The notes under the pieces: model-generated
Databases searched by the model: none
What the model was told of the DNA's origin: nothing
Seen by the model: the letters and a program-made list of their open reading frames with translations, nothing else
Translations under genes and position numbers: made by a program
Source of the DNA: Candidatus Cloacimonadota bacterium
GTDB taxonomy: Bacteria; Cloacimonadota; Cloacimonadia; Cloacimonadales; TCS61
NCBI GenBank assembly: GCA_030596265.1
Contig: JAUVKM010000175.1
Span: 1-5,223, forward strand
DNA: 5,223 bases
Reading direction: 5' to 3'
Shown: positions 1-5,223 of the stretch, in pieces
Position numbering within the stretch: the first letter of the stretch is position 1
How the letters are laid out: every line of letters begins with the position of its first letter

Positions 1-883
1 ATGCTCCCATATCTGCAAATGTGCTATCCGGATCGAGTGGTGAATTTGGATCACCTGCATCGATGCAAGATGAATTTATTGTAAGATGATAATCTCCATT
101 CGCAACATTCACAAATAATGGATCTTCATCAATATTACCTACACCAACCCAGCCATTTTGTATATCTGAATAAGTAATATTTATAGAGGCAGAAAAAATG
201 GATATTTCTTGCGGTGAATTATTCCATAAAATACAATTTAATAAACTTGGATTAGAACTATCTTCGCTACTAATCCCACCCCCAGCAATTTCAGAAGTAT
301 TATTTGTTATTGTTACGTTTTCCAATACTGGTTCACATCCATTATACAAAAAAATACCACCTCCTTTTGATTCAGCATAATTATTTGTAATCAGTATGTT
401 TCTCATAATTGGACTTGAGTTTATATCTAAATGAATACCGGCTCCACCAAATACAGAATATTTTCTATTTGGTTCATATTGATAATTATCTTTTATGATT
501 AAGTCCTGCAATAAAACTTGATTATCAGCTTTTAAATATATTCCACTTCCTCTAGTCCACCTACCATTTTGAATCGTAAAATTCTTAACGACTGTCGTTG
601 AATCGTAGAAAACTTCCCAGCTTTCAAAGTTAATTACCATACATTCTTGATTTCCATCAATAATGCAATCTTCCTCATTGCTGCCAATTAGTTGAATACC
701 ATTAGTTCCTGGCCAATTAATGTTTTCGAAATAAGTTCCTGCAGCAACAAGAACAAAATCACCTTCTTCTGCTACATTAAGTCCCTCTTGAATTGTAGCA
801 TAATCTTCAGGTATATTAATTATTATTGCGAATCCGCATACTGCCATAAGCAGCAAACTAAAAAAAATAATTGTTTTTTTCAT
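1..883 (-). CDS. Secreted right-handed parallel beta-helix protein, 5' part (C-terminus beyond left edge)
   Basis: The frame is open from ATG 883 to the window edge: 294 codons plus one base, with no stop, so the gene is 3'-truncated by the window. The ATG follows GGAGGT with a 3-base gap and opens a signal peptide (MKK, then hydrophobic residues about 4-22). Residues 23-57 carry the N-terminal cap typical of secreted beta-helix proteins (IP.DYATIQEGL, GDFVLVAAGTYFENI). Beta-helix coils follow, with glycine turns at 146-149, 174-176 and 201-203 and asparagine-rich ladders such as ITNNY and ITNNT. Residues 253-294 (DPLFVN, YHLTINSSCIDAGDP, DPDSTFADMGA) match the end-of-helix segment of the neighbouring gene at 917-2410. 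A linker and NYPNPFNP sorting tail are therefore expected just outside the window. The two genes are tandem paralogs. Such folds bind or cleave polysaccharides or act as adhesins; no catalytic residues of a known lyase are recognisable, so no activity is assigned. Confidence 0.9.
   Translation of the reverse strand, partial: MKKTIIFFSLLLMAVCGFAIIINIPEDYATIQEGLNVAEEGDFVLVAAGTYFENINWPGTNGIQLIGSNEEDCIIDGNQECMVINFESWEVFYDSTTVVKNFTIQNGRWTRGSGIYLKADNQVLLQDLIIKDNYQYEPNRKYSVFGGAGIHLDINSSPIMRNILITNNYAESKGGGIFLYNGCEPVLENVTITNNTSEIAGGGISSEDSSNPSLLNCILWNNSPQEISIFSASINITYSDIQNGWVGVGNIDEDPLFVNVANGDYHLTINSSCIDAGDPNSPLDPDSTFADMGA
837..864. repeat. Signal-peptide repeat, copy 1
   Basis: These 28 bases are identical to 2364-2391 and code for the SLLLMAVCG core of the signal peptide in both beta-helix genes. 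The adjoining A-run is 8 long here and 5 in the other copy. That is a one-codon difference, giving IIFFS here against IIFS there. Confidence 0.8.
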
Positions 884-886
884 CTT

Positions 887-892
887 ACCTCC
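887..892 (-). promoter_or_regulatory. Shine-Dalgarno site for the gene starting at 883
   Basis: GGAGGT on the minus strand lies 3 bases before ATG 883. It sits inside the 33-base gap after the stop codon of the upstream gene (917-919). It is a near-perfect anti-SD complement and fixes the start. No terminator-like hairpin lies in the gap, which supports read-through from the upstream gene. Confidence 0.8.
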
Positions 893-916
893 ATTTTTTC
901 CAAGAAGATGAATTAA

Positions 917-1186
917 TTACTTCAATAATACACATTTACTTATTGCAACATCTGTTCCATTAACATTTAGTTTATAAAGATAGATTCCTGAAGAGACTTG
1001 TTGACTATTTTCATCGGTTCCGTTCCATGTAATTTGGTGAACTTGTGTATTGGTAAATTGGTGAACTGGTAATGATTTTACTTTCTGCCCTTTTAGATTA
1101 AATATCTCTATCTTTGCATTCTCAGCGTCCTTTGCAGTTAATTCAAAAAAGATAGTAGTAGAAGGGTTGAATGGATTGGGATAATT
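917..1186 (-). repeat. Sorting-domain repeat, copy 1 (C-terminus of the 917-2410 beta-helix gene)
   Basis: This encodes residues 409-497 of the beta-helix protein. It shares DNA-level identity with the copies at 2448-2705 and 4194-4463, including a 19-base run near the 3' end coding for the NGTDVA region in all three. With the 4194-4463 copy it also shares a 31-base identical run (1017-1047 = 4294-4324). The module resembles the Por/T9SS type A C-terminal signal: NYPNPFNP, hydrophobic beta strands, and a basic last residue. It is expected to direct outer-membrane translocation and then be cleaved. Confidence 0.85.
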
Positions 1187-2410
1187 CCCCAACAGTAGAT
1201 CTGGAATTTGAAATTCATTGTTATCTATTCCTACTCCCTGATCATAATAATAAGCTCCCATATCAACAATTGTGCCATCCGGATCAAAAGGAGAATCTGG
1301 ATCACCTGTATCGATACAAGGGGAATCTAAAGTCAGGTGATAATTATATGGAATCCCATTAACAAACAATGGGGCGGATGATATATTTCCAATACCAGGA
1401 GAACAATTTATATAATTTCCATCAGGATTGTTCCATACATCGTTATAATTGATTTGATATTGATTAAATGCCCAAGCATCAAATCCTATATCATTGCCAG
1501 AAATAATATTATTAATTGCTTTAAAACTCCCAACTACTATATGAACGCCTTCATTAGTGTTGTTACAGATAGTGTTGTTTATCAAATCAATATCCGAACC
1601 AAAATCATAATCCAGAACAACTATTCCTCCTCCAATATTATTACTTACAAGATTGTATTCAAAATCAATTATAGTTCCTCCATAGTCCATCCAGAAACCA
1701 CCGCCGTGCCCTTCACCGGTTTGATTATTCAATATTTTATTTCCCGTTATTACAATATTATTTTCCCAACCGAATTGACTGGCAATACCACCACCACAAC
1801 AGGCACAATTCCCGCTAATTAAATTATCTGCTATAATTGCAGAACCTAAATCAATATAAATTCCTCCACCATACGCAGTGGCAGAATTCCATTTAATATC
1901 ATTATCAGAAATATTGAGAGCAGGAGCATTGCCGGGATTTTCTGTATAAATAGCCCCACCTTTAAAAGCAGTATTACCTATAATTATGTTATGTGTAATA
2001 AGTGGTGAAGTATGATAACAATATATTCCTCCGCCAAATCTTTCACTATTTAAAGTCCCGCTCCCATTCTGAATAGTAAAGCCGGTAATCACTGATAACG
2101 AATCTTCATCAGAAGCAAAAACAACTACACTACCACTATCAGGATTGCTTGGATAACTACCATCAATTATTGTGGAGTTGATATAAGTAGAATCTCCTGA
2201 AAGATAATAATAGCTGGTAACAACTATACTTTTACCAAGAAAGTTGATATTTTCATAATATATGCCTTCGTCTACTAATACCGTATCTCCATCAACAGTT
2301 GCGTTTATCCCATCCTGAATTGTCGGTTGATCAGTAGGAACATTAATTATTGTGGTGAATCCACATACTGCCATAAGCAGCAAACTAAAAATAATTGTTA
2401 TTTTTTTCAT
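917..2410 (-). CDS. Secreted right-handed beta-helix protein with C-terminal NYPNPFNP sorting domain
   Basis: This is a complete gene of 497 codons. I place the start at ATG 2410, two codons inside a possible GTG at 2416. The SD AAAGGAG runs into that GTG, leaving no spacer, but stands 5 bases before the ATG. Residues 1-20 are a signal peptide; MAVC is a poor lipobox, so SPI cleavage is likelier. Residues 22-61 form the N-terminal cap (NVPTDQPTIQDGI, GDTVLVDEGIYYENI). About 105-350 form parallel beta-helix coils with glycine turns starting at 126, 151, 181, 206, 236 and 260. Residues 347-386 close the helix (PLFVNG, YHLTLDSPCIDTGDP, DPDGTIVDMGA). Residues 409-497 are the sorting tail (NYPNPFNPSTTI, FNLKGQK, SSGIYLYKL, terminal SKCVLLK). 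The protein is presumably exported and attached to or released from the outer surface. No polysaccharide lyase or hydrolase catalytic set is evident; adhesin or glycan-binding roles are plausible but unproven. Confidence 0.92.
   Translation of the reverse strand: MKKITIIFSLLLMAVCGFTTIINVPTDQPTIQDGINATVDGDTVLVDEGIYYENINFLGKSIVVTSYYYLSGDSTYINSTIIDGSYPSNPDSGSVVVFASDEDSLSVITGFTIQNGSGTLNSERFGGGIYCYHTSPLITHNIIIGNTAFKGGAIYTENPGNAPALNISDNDIKWNSATAYGGGIYIDLGSAIIADNLISGNCACCGGGIASQFGWENNIVITGNKILNNQTGEGHGGGFWMDYGGTIIDFEYNLVSNNIGGGIVVLDYDFGSDIDLINNTICNNTNEGVHIVVGSFKAINNIISGNDIGFDAWAFNQYQINYNDVWNNPDGNYINCSPGIGNISSAPLFVNGIPYNYHLTLDSPCIDTGDPDSPFDPDGTIVDMGAYYYDQGVGIDNNEFQIPDLLLGNYPNPFNPSTTIFFELTAKDAENAKIEIFNLKGQKVKSLPVHQFTNTQVHQITWNGTDENSQQVSSGIYLYKLNVNGTDVAISKCVLLK
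1028..1075. repeat. 8-bp tandem repeat inside coding sequence
   Basis: On the plus strand the units are TGTAATTT, GGTGAACT, TGTGTATT, GGTAAATT, GGTGAACT and GGTAATGA. That is six units in exact 8-base register (1028, 1036, 1044, 1052, 1060, 1068), the outermost degenerate. Because 8 is not a multiple of 3, three units give one 8-residue protein period. On the minus strand this reads as the VHQFTNTQVHQI segment of the sorting tail. Confidence 0.75.
2364..2391. repeat. Signal-peptide repeat, copy 2
   Basis: This is the partner of 837-864, coding for the signal-peptide core of the 917-2410 gene. The identity stops soon after the signal peptide; the mature caps are similar as protein but diverged in DNA. 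Confidence 0.8.
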
Positions 2411-2411
2411 A

Positions 2412-2443
2412 TTCACTCCTTTCTCTTTCCTTAAATAAGTGAA
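2412..2443. repeat. Small inverted repeat in the intergenic gap, overlapping a ribosome binding site
   Basis: On the minus strand TTCACT (2438-2443) and AGTGAA (2412-2417) are perfect 6-base complements flanking a 20-base purine-rich loop. The 3' arm overlaps the last bases of the SD of the gene starting at 2410. The stem is short and AT-rich and has no T-run after it, so it is not a terminator. It could weakly mask translation initiation, or be chance. Confidence 0.3.
2416..2422 (-). promoter_or_regulatory. Shine-Dalgarno site that decides the start at 2410
   Basis: AAAGGAG on the minus strand ends 5 bases before ATG 2410. It overlaps the first base of the alternative GTG codon at 2414-2416, which rules that GTG out as the main start. 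Part of the site may pair with an upstream TTCACT (see the inverted repeat at 2412-2443). Confidence 0.75.
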
Positions 2444-2447
2444 CTAA

Positions 2448-2705
2448 TTACTTCAACAATACACATTTACTTGTTGCAACATCTGTTCCATTAATATTTA
2501 GTTTATAGAGATAGATACCTGAAGAAACCGGTTGGTTGTTTTCACCCTTTCCGTTCCAAGTAATTGAAGATTGATTATTGAAAACTGAATATTGTCGGAT
2601 TTTTTGTCCTTTCATATTATAGATTATTAATTCAATATTATCTGTATCTTCGGGATTTAATCCAAATGAGATAGTTGTTGATGGGTTAAAAGGATTGGGA
2701 TAATT
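2448..2705 (-). repeat. Sorting-domain repeat, copy 2 (C-terminus of the amidohydrolase gene)
   Basis: This encodes residues 486-570 of the hydrolase. It has the same module order as the other two copies but is four residues shorter between the GQKIR motif and ITWNG. There it reads QYSVFNNQSS instead of the HQFTN.QVHQ repeat. It is also more diverged in DNA sequence than the other two are from each other. Confidence 0.85.
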
Positions 2706-4160
2706 TTGCAACTGGCAAATCTGATCTGAAACTAAACCGAGATCATCATCTTCAGAGCTTGTGGAGCCTATCACCAAAATAATTTCAGTTTCAAATTCAT
2801 AACCATAATCTGTTGTTAAAGATAAATTTAGAACCGCATCTTGTTCAATTGCTTCCTCAGAAATCTCAATTTCAAATGGATTATCCATATTCATAATAAT
2901 TTCATCCGGATTAATATCACCAAAATTTGATGTAGGAGTAGTGATTGTAATATCAGGATTCGAAGTGATAAGTGTTCCACTGACACCTGTTGAAACAAAA
3001 TCAACAGTTAAGTATAAAACAAGATCAATAGTCTCTCCCGGTTCATTGATACCATTATTATTCTCATCAATTTCCAGTTGGTCATAAATATTGAAATTCC
3101 CATAATTCCTGAATTCGAAATTTTCCACATCAACCTGAACAATATTATCAAAATCACGATAAAGTGAAAGATACATAACATTCTCATTTAGATCAAAAAG
3201 ATTAGACCATTGAGTCCCATTATATAAATTCCCCCAGGTTGGTAACTCTAATATATCCAATCCGTTTCTCCAATCAATAATCTCTCCATTTTGTGCTTGA
3301 AGAGCATTATAAAGCAATTCATACCGATAACATAAAGAAAAAAGCTGCTGTAAGGGAACATTATAGATAGGAGTATTTGTGAGAACCTGCCAATTGGGTT
3401 CAGGGCTGATAGTCATAAATTGTCCATCATGATATTCTAGGATAACTGAATTTCCGTTGCCATCTGTTACCAGTAAATGATGACAAAGCGAATTGGGACC
3501 AAACATATTATCGACAATGTTATAGCTATTTGAAATTTCAATTGCCTCTTCAACATTTGCAGCATGATCCAGAATTTCTCTGACCCATCGTGTAATAAAA
3601 ATTGTGTCTTTTTCTGGATGCATCACAACATCCACTTCTTGAACATAAGCTAATCCAGCAGCAACTCCCATTGAATTCATGCCGTCAGCAGCAAAATATG
3701 GAGAGCGAAGCAATAATAGTTTTTGCTGTTGAGTGAGATTATTGAAATTAGTTCCAAGGGGAAGTCCAACATCTGCTAACCTGTTTAATGCAATAGATTC
3801 ATAACAACCTGGTGAACTATACTTTCCCACCAGAATATCCTGTTGCGGATTATCAAAATTTCTTCCAAAAAATATATTCTCAGAATCCCCAATCCCGGAA
3901 AAAAGACTGCACCCCATTTCTCCATACATTTGGTTTTGCCCACCTACATACAGTCCATCGAGGTAATCTAAAATTTCTTCGTAATCTCCTACATAATTGA
4001 TTGTATGAAAATCTCCAAGATGTGAAAAACTGTTAATTGTTGCAAGAGTATCAACCCTGTTCCTTAAATCTGTATTTTCAAGAAAATTATTAGAAAAATC
4101 TGAAGCAAATAATATAGAAATAAGGAATAAACTCAATAGTATTATCCGATAACTCTTCAT
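2448..4160 (-). CDS. Secreted Ntn-type cysteine amidohydrolase (choloylglycine hydrolase/penicillin V acylase-like) with Ig-like and sorting domains
   Basis: This is a complete gene of 570 codons. The start is ATG 4160, preceded by GGAGGA; a TTG seven codons earlier has no SD of its own. Residues 1-19 are a signal peptide (MKSYRIILL...LFA). Residues 84-336 look like an Ntn hydrolase that cuts linear amide C-N bonds: nucleophile Cys84 in GCSLF, Arg100 and Asp103 in GRNFD, Asn162 in DGMNSMGVAAGL, the helix REILDHAANVEEAIEI, HHLLVTDGNGNSVILEY, Asn262 in LTNTP, and a late strand MYLSLYRDF. Cys-Arg and Cys-Asp spacings (16 and 19) equal those of bile salt hydrolase (Cys2, Arg18, Asp21). About 64 residues lie between signal peptide and Cys84, so maturation by cleavage at Gly83-Cys84 would be needed, as in the acyltransferase (C45) and acid ceramidase relatives. 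Residues 352-465 form a beta domain with a calcium-loop-like DENNNGINEPGE (365-376). Residues 486-570 are the sorting tail. The substrate is unknown: an N-acyl amino acid, N-acyl homoserine lactone, beta-lactam or bile-type amide are all possible. Confidence 0.85.
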   Translation of the reverse strand: MKSYRIILLSLFLISILFASDFSNNFLENTDLRNRVDTLATINSFSHLGDFHTINYVGDYEEILDYLDGLYVGGQNQMYGEMGCSLFSGIGDSENIFFGRNFDNPQQDILVGKYSSPGCYESIALNRLADVGLPLGTNFNNLTQQQKLLLLRSPYFAADGMNSMGVAAGLAYVQEVDVVMHPEKDTIFITRWVREILDHAANVEEAIEISNSYNIVDNMFGPNSLCHHLLVTDGNGNSVILEYHDGQFMTISPEPNWQVLTNTPIYNVPLQQLFSLCYRYELLYNALQAQNGEIIDWRNGLDILELPTWGNLYNGTQWSNLFDLNENVMYLSLYRDFDNIVQVDVENFEFRNYGNFNIYDQLEIDENNNGINEPGETIDLVLYLTVDFVSTGVSGTLITSNPDITITTPTSNFGDINPDEIIMNMDNPFEIEISEEAIEQDAVLNLSLTTDYGYEFETEIILVIGSTSSEDDDLGLVSDQICQLQNYPNPFNPSTTISFGLNPEDTDNIELIIYNMKGQKIRQYSVFNNQSSITWNGKGENNQPVSSGIYLYKLNINGTDVATSKCVLLK

Positions 4161-4163
4161 GTC

Positions 4164-4169
4164 TCCTCC
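4164..4169 (-). promoter_or_regulatory. Shine-Dalgarno site that decides the start at 4160
   Basis: GGAGGA on the minus strand lies 3 bases before ATG 4160. It falls inside the reading frame if the upstream TTG at 4179-4181 is taken as the start. Using the TTG would also put seven non-signal residues (MIFYGGD) in front of an otherwise normal signal peptide. The ATG is therefore preferred. Confidence 0.8.
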
Positions 4170-4193
4170 ATAAAAAATCAAATTAAGTATTAA

Positions 4194-4463
4194 TTACTTT
4201 AATAACATACATTTACTTAAAGCAACATCTGTTCCATTAACCTTGAGCTTATAAAGATAGATTCCGGAAGAGACTTGTTGACCGTTTTCATCAGTTCCGT
4301 TCCATGTAATTTGGTGAACTTGTGAATTGGTGAATTGGTAAACTGGGAATGATTTTATCTTCTGTCCTTTTAAATTATATATTACCAATTCCGTATCCTC
4401 CGTATGCTCTATGGTTAAGCTAAACAAAAATGTTGTTGTAGGATTAAATGGATTGGGGTAGTT
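4194..4463 (-). repeat. Sorting-domain repeat, copy 3 (C-terminus of the 4194-5223 gene)
   Basis: This encodes visible residues 254-342. It is the closest relative of the 917-1186 copy, sharing the VYQFTNSQVHQ segment, a 31-base identical run and WNGTDEN.QQVSSGIYLYKL. It lies more than 3 kb from that copy, with the less similar copy 2 in between. Confidence 0.85.
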
Positions 4464-5223
4464 CCGTAATGTGCTGTTTACAATAGACAGTTCATCATCA
4501 CTGTTTGAGTTATTTATAATTGTTTCTTCCACGAATTCAAAGTTGTTATCGCTAAAACGAAATGTAGCTTCTTCCCATCCGTAAGAACCGGTTATACTCT
4601 CAAAGATCACTTCACTTGAATAATCAAAATTCAAAGGATTAAGTGAGAATACTTCTCCATCAACGATTACTTCTGCTGTTATTGGGAAATGCCCGTTCTC
4701 ATCATAATAATTACAGGTGAACAGACCACCATTTGTCCCTTCCAATTCACTTATTTCCGGCAATATATTTATGATAGGTTCGATCTCATATTGATCAATG
4801 AATTGAAGTGATATCTTTGCCAGATCTGTCATCAGGAATTCTGTTGGTAGAGTATATTTAGCTGTTAGCATTTCTACTCCGATAGAATTTGTAATATTTG
4901 GCCATACACCAAAATTCTCATCACCGGTTAATGTCTCAATATCGCATGCCATTTGCAGTTGTCCATCTACAGCTTCCGCTTCAATGTTACCAATTAATTC
5001 AAATGTTTCTAAACTGAATTCAGTACCACTTATCCTATATAAACCCGGGCTCATGAGCATTGGAATATCACAATATATCATGGCATAAACAACTGAGTCG
5101 ATTAACACTGTTTCCGGATTGAGGATAGTGGTTACATAAAAATAATATGTTATTGGGAACAAACCACCTACATCTAATGGGAACTCTCCGGATTCATTAG
5201 TAATTCCGGCATAAAATCGTGTA
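4194..5223 (-). CDS. Secreted protein with Ig/PKD-like beta domain and NYPNPFNP sorting tail, 3' part (N-terminus beyond right edge)
   Basis: The frame is open from the right edge to TAA at 4194-4196, giving 342 visible codons. A TTG at 5160-5162 could be mistaken for a start, but the 20 codons before it are open (TRFYAGITNESGEFPLDVGG) and read on as protein, so the true start lies outside the window. The first roughly 150 visible residues are a beta-rich stretch of unrecognised family, including FPITYYFYV, GLYRISGTEFSLETFELIG and FGVWPNITNSIGVEMLTAKY. Residues about 166-235 resemble the Ig/PKD-like repeat of many exported proteins (FTCNYYDENG, AEVIVDGEVFSLNP, then EEATFRFSDNN). Residues 254-342 are the sorting tail (NYPNPFNPTTT, IYNLKGQK, SSGIYLYKL, SKCMLLK). 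No catalytic motif is seen; the upstream part may hold the functional domain. The next gene starts 33 bases after its stop. Confidence 0.85.
   Translation of the reverse strand, partial: TRFYAGITNESGEFPLDVGGLFPITYYFYVTTILNPETVLIDSVVYAMIYCDIPMLMSPGLYRISGTEFSLETFELIGNIEAEAVDGQLQMACDIETLTGDENFGVWPNITNSIGVEMLTAKYTLPTEFLMTDLAKISLQFIDQYEIEPIINILPEISELEGTNGGLFTCNYYDENGHFPITAEVIVDGEVFSLNPLNFDYSSEVIFESITGSYGWEEATFRFSDNNFEFVEETIINNSNSDDELSIVNSTLRNYPNPFNPTTTFLFSLTIEHTEDTELVIYNLKGQKIKSFPVYQFTNSQVHQITWNGTDENGQQVSSGIYLYKLKVNGTDVALSKCMLLK
4305..4352. repeat. 8-bp tandem repeat inside coding sequence, second tract
   Basis: On the plus strand the units are TGTAATTT, GGTGAACT, TGTGAATT, GGTGAATT, GGTAAACT and GGGAATGA at 4305, 4313, 4321, 4329, 4337 and 4345. 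The register and place in the sorting domain match the tract at 1028-1075, but the inner units differ by point changes. It encodes VYQFTNSQVHQI. Confidence 0.75.

Larger units (their letters stand above)
1..5223 (-). other. Putative operon of exported sorting-tail proteins
   Basis: Four co-directional genes are separated by 33, 37 and 33 bases. Each internal gene start has its own purine-rich SD, and no gap contains a hairpin followed by a T-run. This spacing, with the shared export modules, supports one transcript running from right of 5223 to left of 1. Promoter and terminator are both outside the window. Confidence 0.65.

Noticed and set aside
692..916. Plus-strand open frame of 74 codons
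   Set aside because: It lies opposite the minus-strand beta-helix gene and the gap before it, has a low-complexity composition and shows no convincing RBS. It is a shadow of AT-rich coding DNA.
884..916. Terminator or promoter in the gap between the two beta-helix genes
   Set aside because: Only 33 bases, occupied by the SD, with no hairpin plus T-run and no clear -35/-10 pair. AT-richness makes stray TATAAT-like strings meaningless here.
1028..1075. CRISPR-like array
   Set aside because: The units are 8 bases and contiguous, without spacers, and lie within a coding frame.
1454..1822. Plus-strand open frame of 122 codons
   Set aside because: It is fully antisense to the beta-helix coils. 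Its Ile/Asn/Thr-rich sequence is what the reversed repeat codons produce, with no domain or signal.
2354..2362. Lipoprotein signal (MAVC) in the two beta-helix proteins
   Set aside because: Val at -1 and Met at -3 do not fit a lipobox. The hydrophobic stretch continues past the Cys, and the proteins already carry C-terminal sorting tails.
4179..4181. TTG as start of the hydrolase gene
   Set aside because: The strong SD GGAGGA lies downstream of it, directly serving ATG 4160.
5160..5162. TTG as start of the rightmost gene
   Set aside because: The frame is open upstream to the edge and reads as normal protein. There is no SD and no signal peptide at the TTG, so the gene is 5'-truncated by the window.

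Overview
The window is AT-rich bacterial DNA filled almost entirely by four genes, all on the minus strand and separated by only 33, 37 and 33 bases. Read in the direction of transcription (right to left) they are: (A) the 3' end of a secreted protein with an Ig/PKD-like beta domain; (B) a complete secreted Ntn-type cysteine amidohydrolase of the choloylglycine hydrolase/penicillin V acylase type; (C) a complete secreted right-handed beta-helix protein; and (D) the 5' part of a second, paralogous beta-helix protein that runs off the left edge. A, B and C all end in the same roughly 85-90 residue C-terminal module, which opens with NYPNPFNP and closes with SKC(V/M)LLK. This is a type-A-like sorting domain of the Por/T9SS style. 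D presumably carries one too, beyond position 1.

The likely source is a Gram-negative, probably anaerobic lineage. The wording of the tails (NYPNPFNPSTT, YNLKGQK, WNG.DENxQ.VSSGIYLYKL, terminal LLK), the GGA(G)G Shine-Dalgarno sites and the low GC fit Candidatus Cloacimonadota best. Related NYPNPFNP-tail lineages (Marinimicrobia, Calditrichota and similar) cannot be excluded. This assignment is inference from protein style; no marker gene is present.

Layout: 1-883 gene D (5' part, off the left edge); 884-916 gap with the D ribosome binding site; 917-2410 gene C; 2411-2447 gap; 2448-4160 gene B; 4161-4193 gap; 4194-5223 gene A (3' part, off the right edge). There is no gene-free stretch longer than 40 bases. 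No promoter, terminator, RNA gene, CRISPR array or mobile element is visible. The promoter should lie right of 5223 and the terminator left of 1. The natural reading is one transcription unit for a set of exported, surface-anchored or secreted proteins: one enzyme among adhesin-like or glycan-binding-like beta proteins.

Three features merit a second look. The enzyme keeps the spacing of the choloylglycine-hydrolase active site, but its nucleophile Cys sits about 64 residues after the signal peptide behind a Gly-Cys junction. The sorting tails of A and C contain an 8-bp tandem repeat read through all three frames, which the tail of B lacks. The ends of the proteins are far more alike in DNA sequence than their middles, suggesting recent duplication or gene conversion of export modules.
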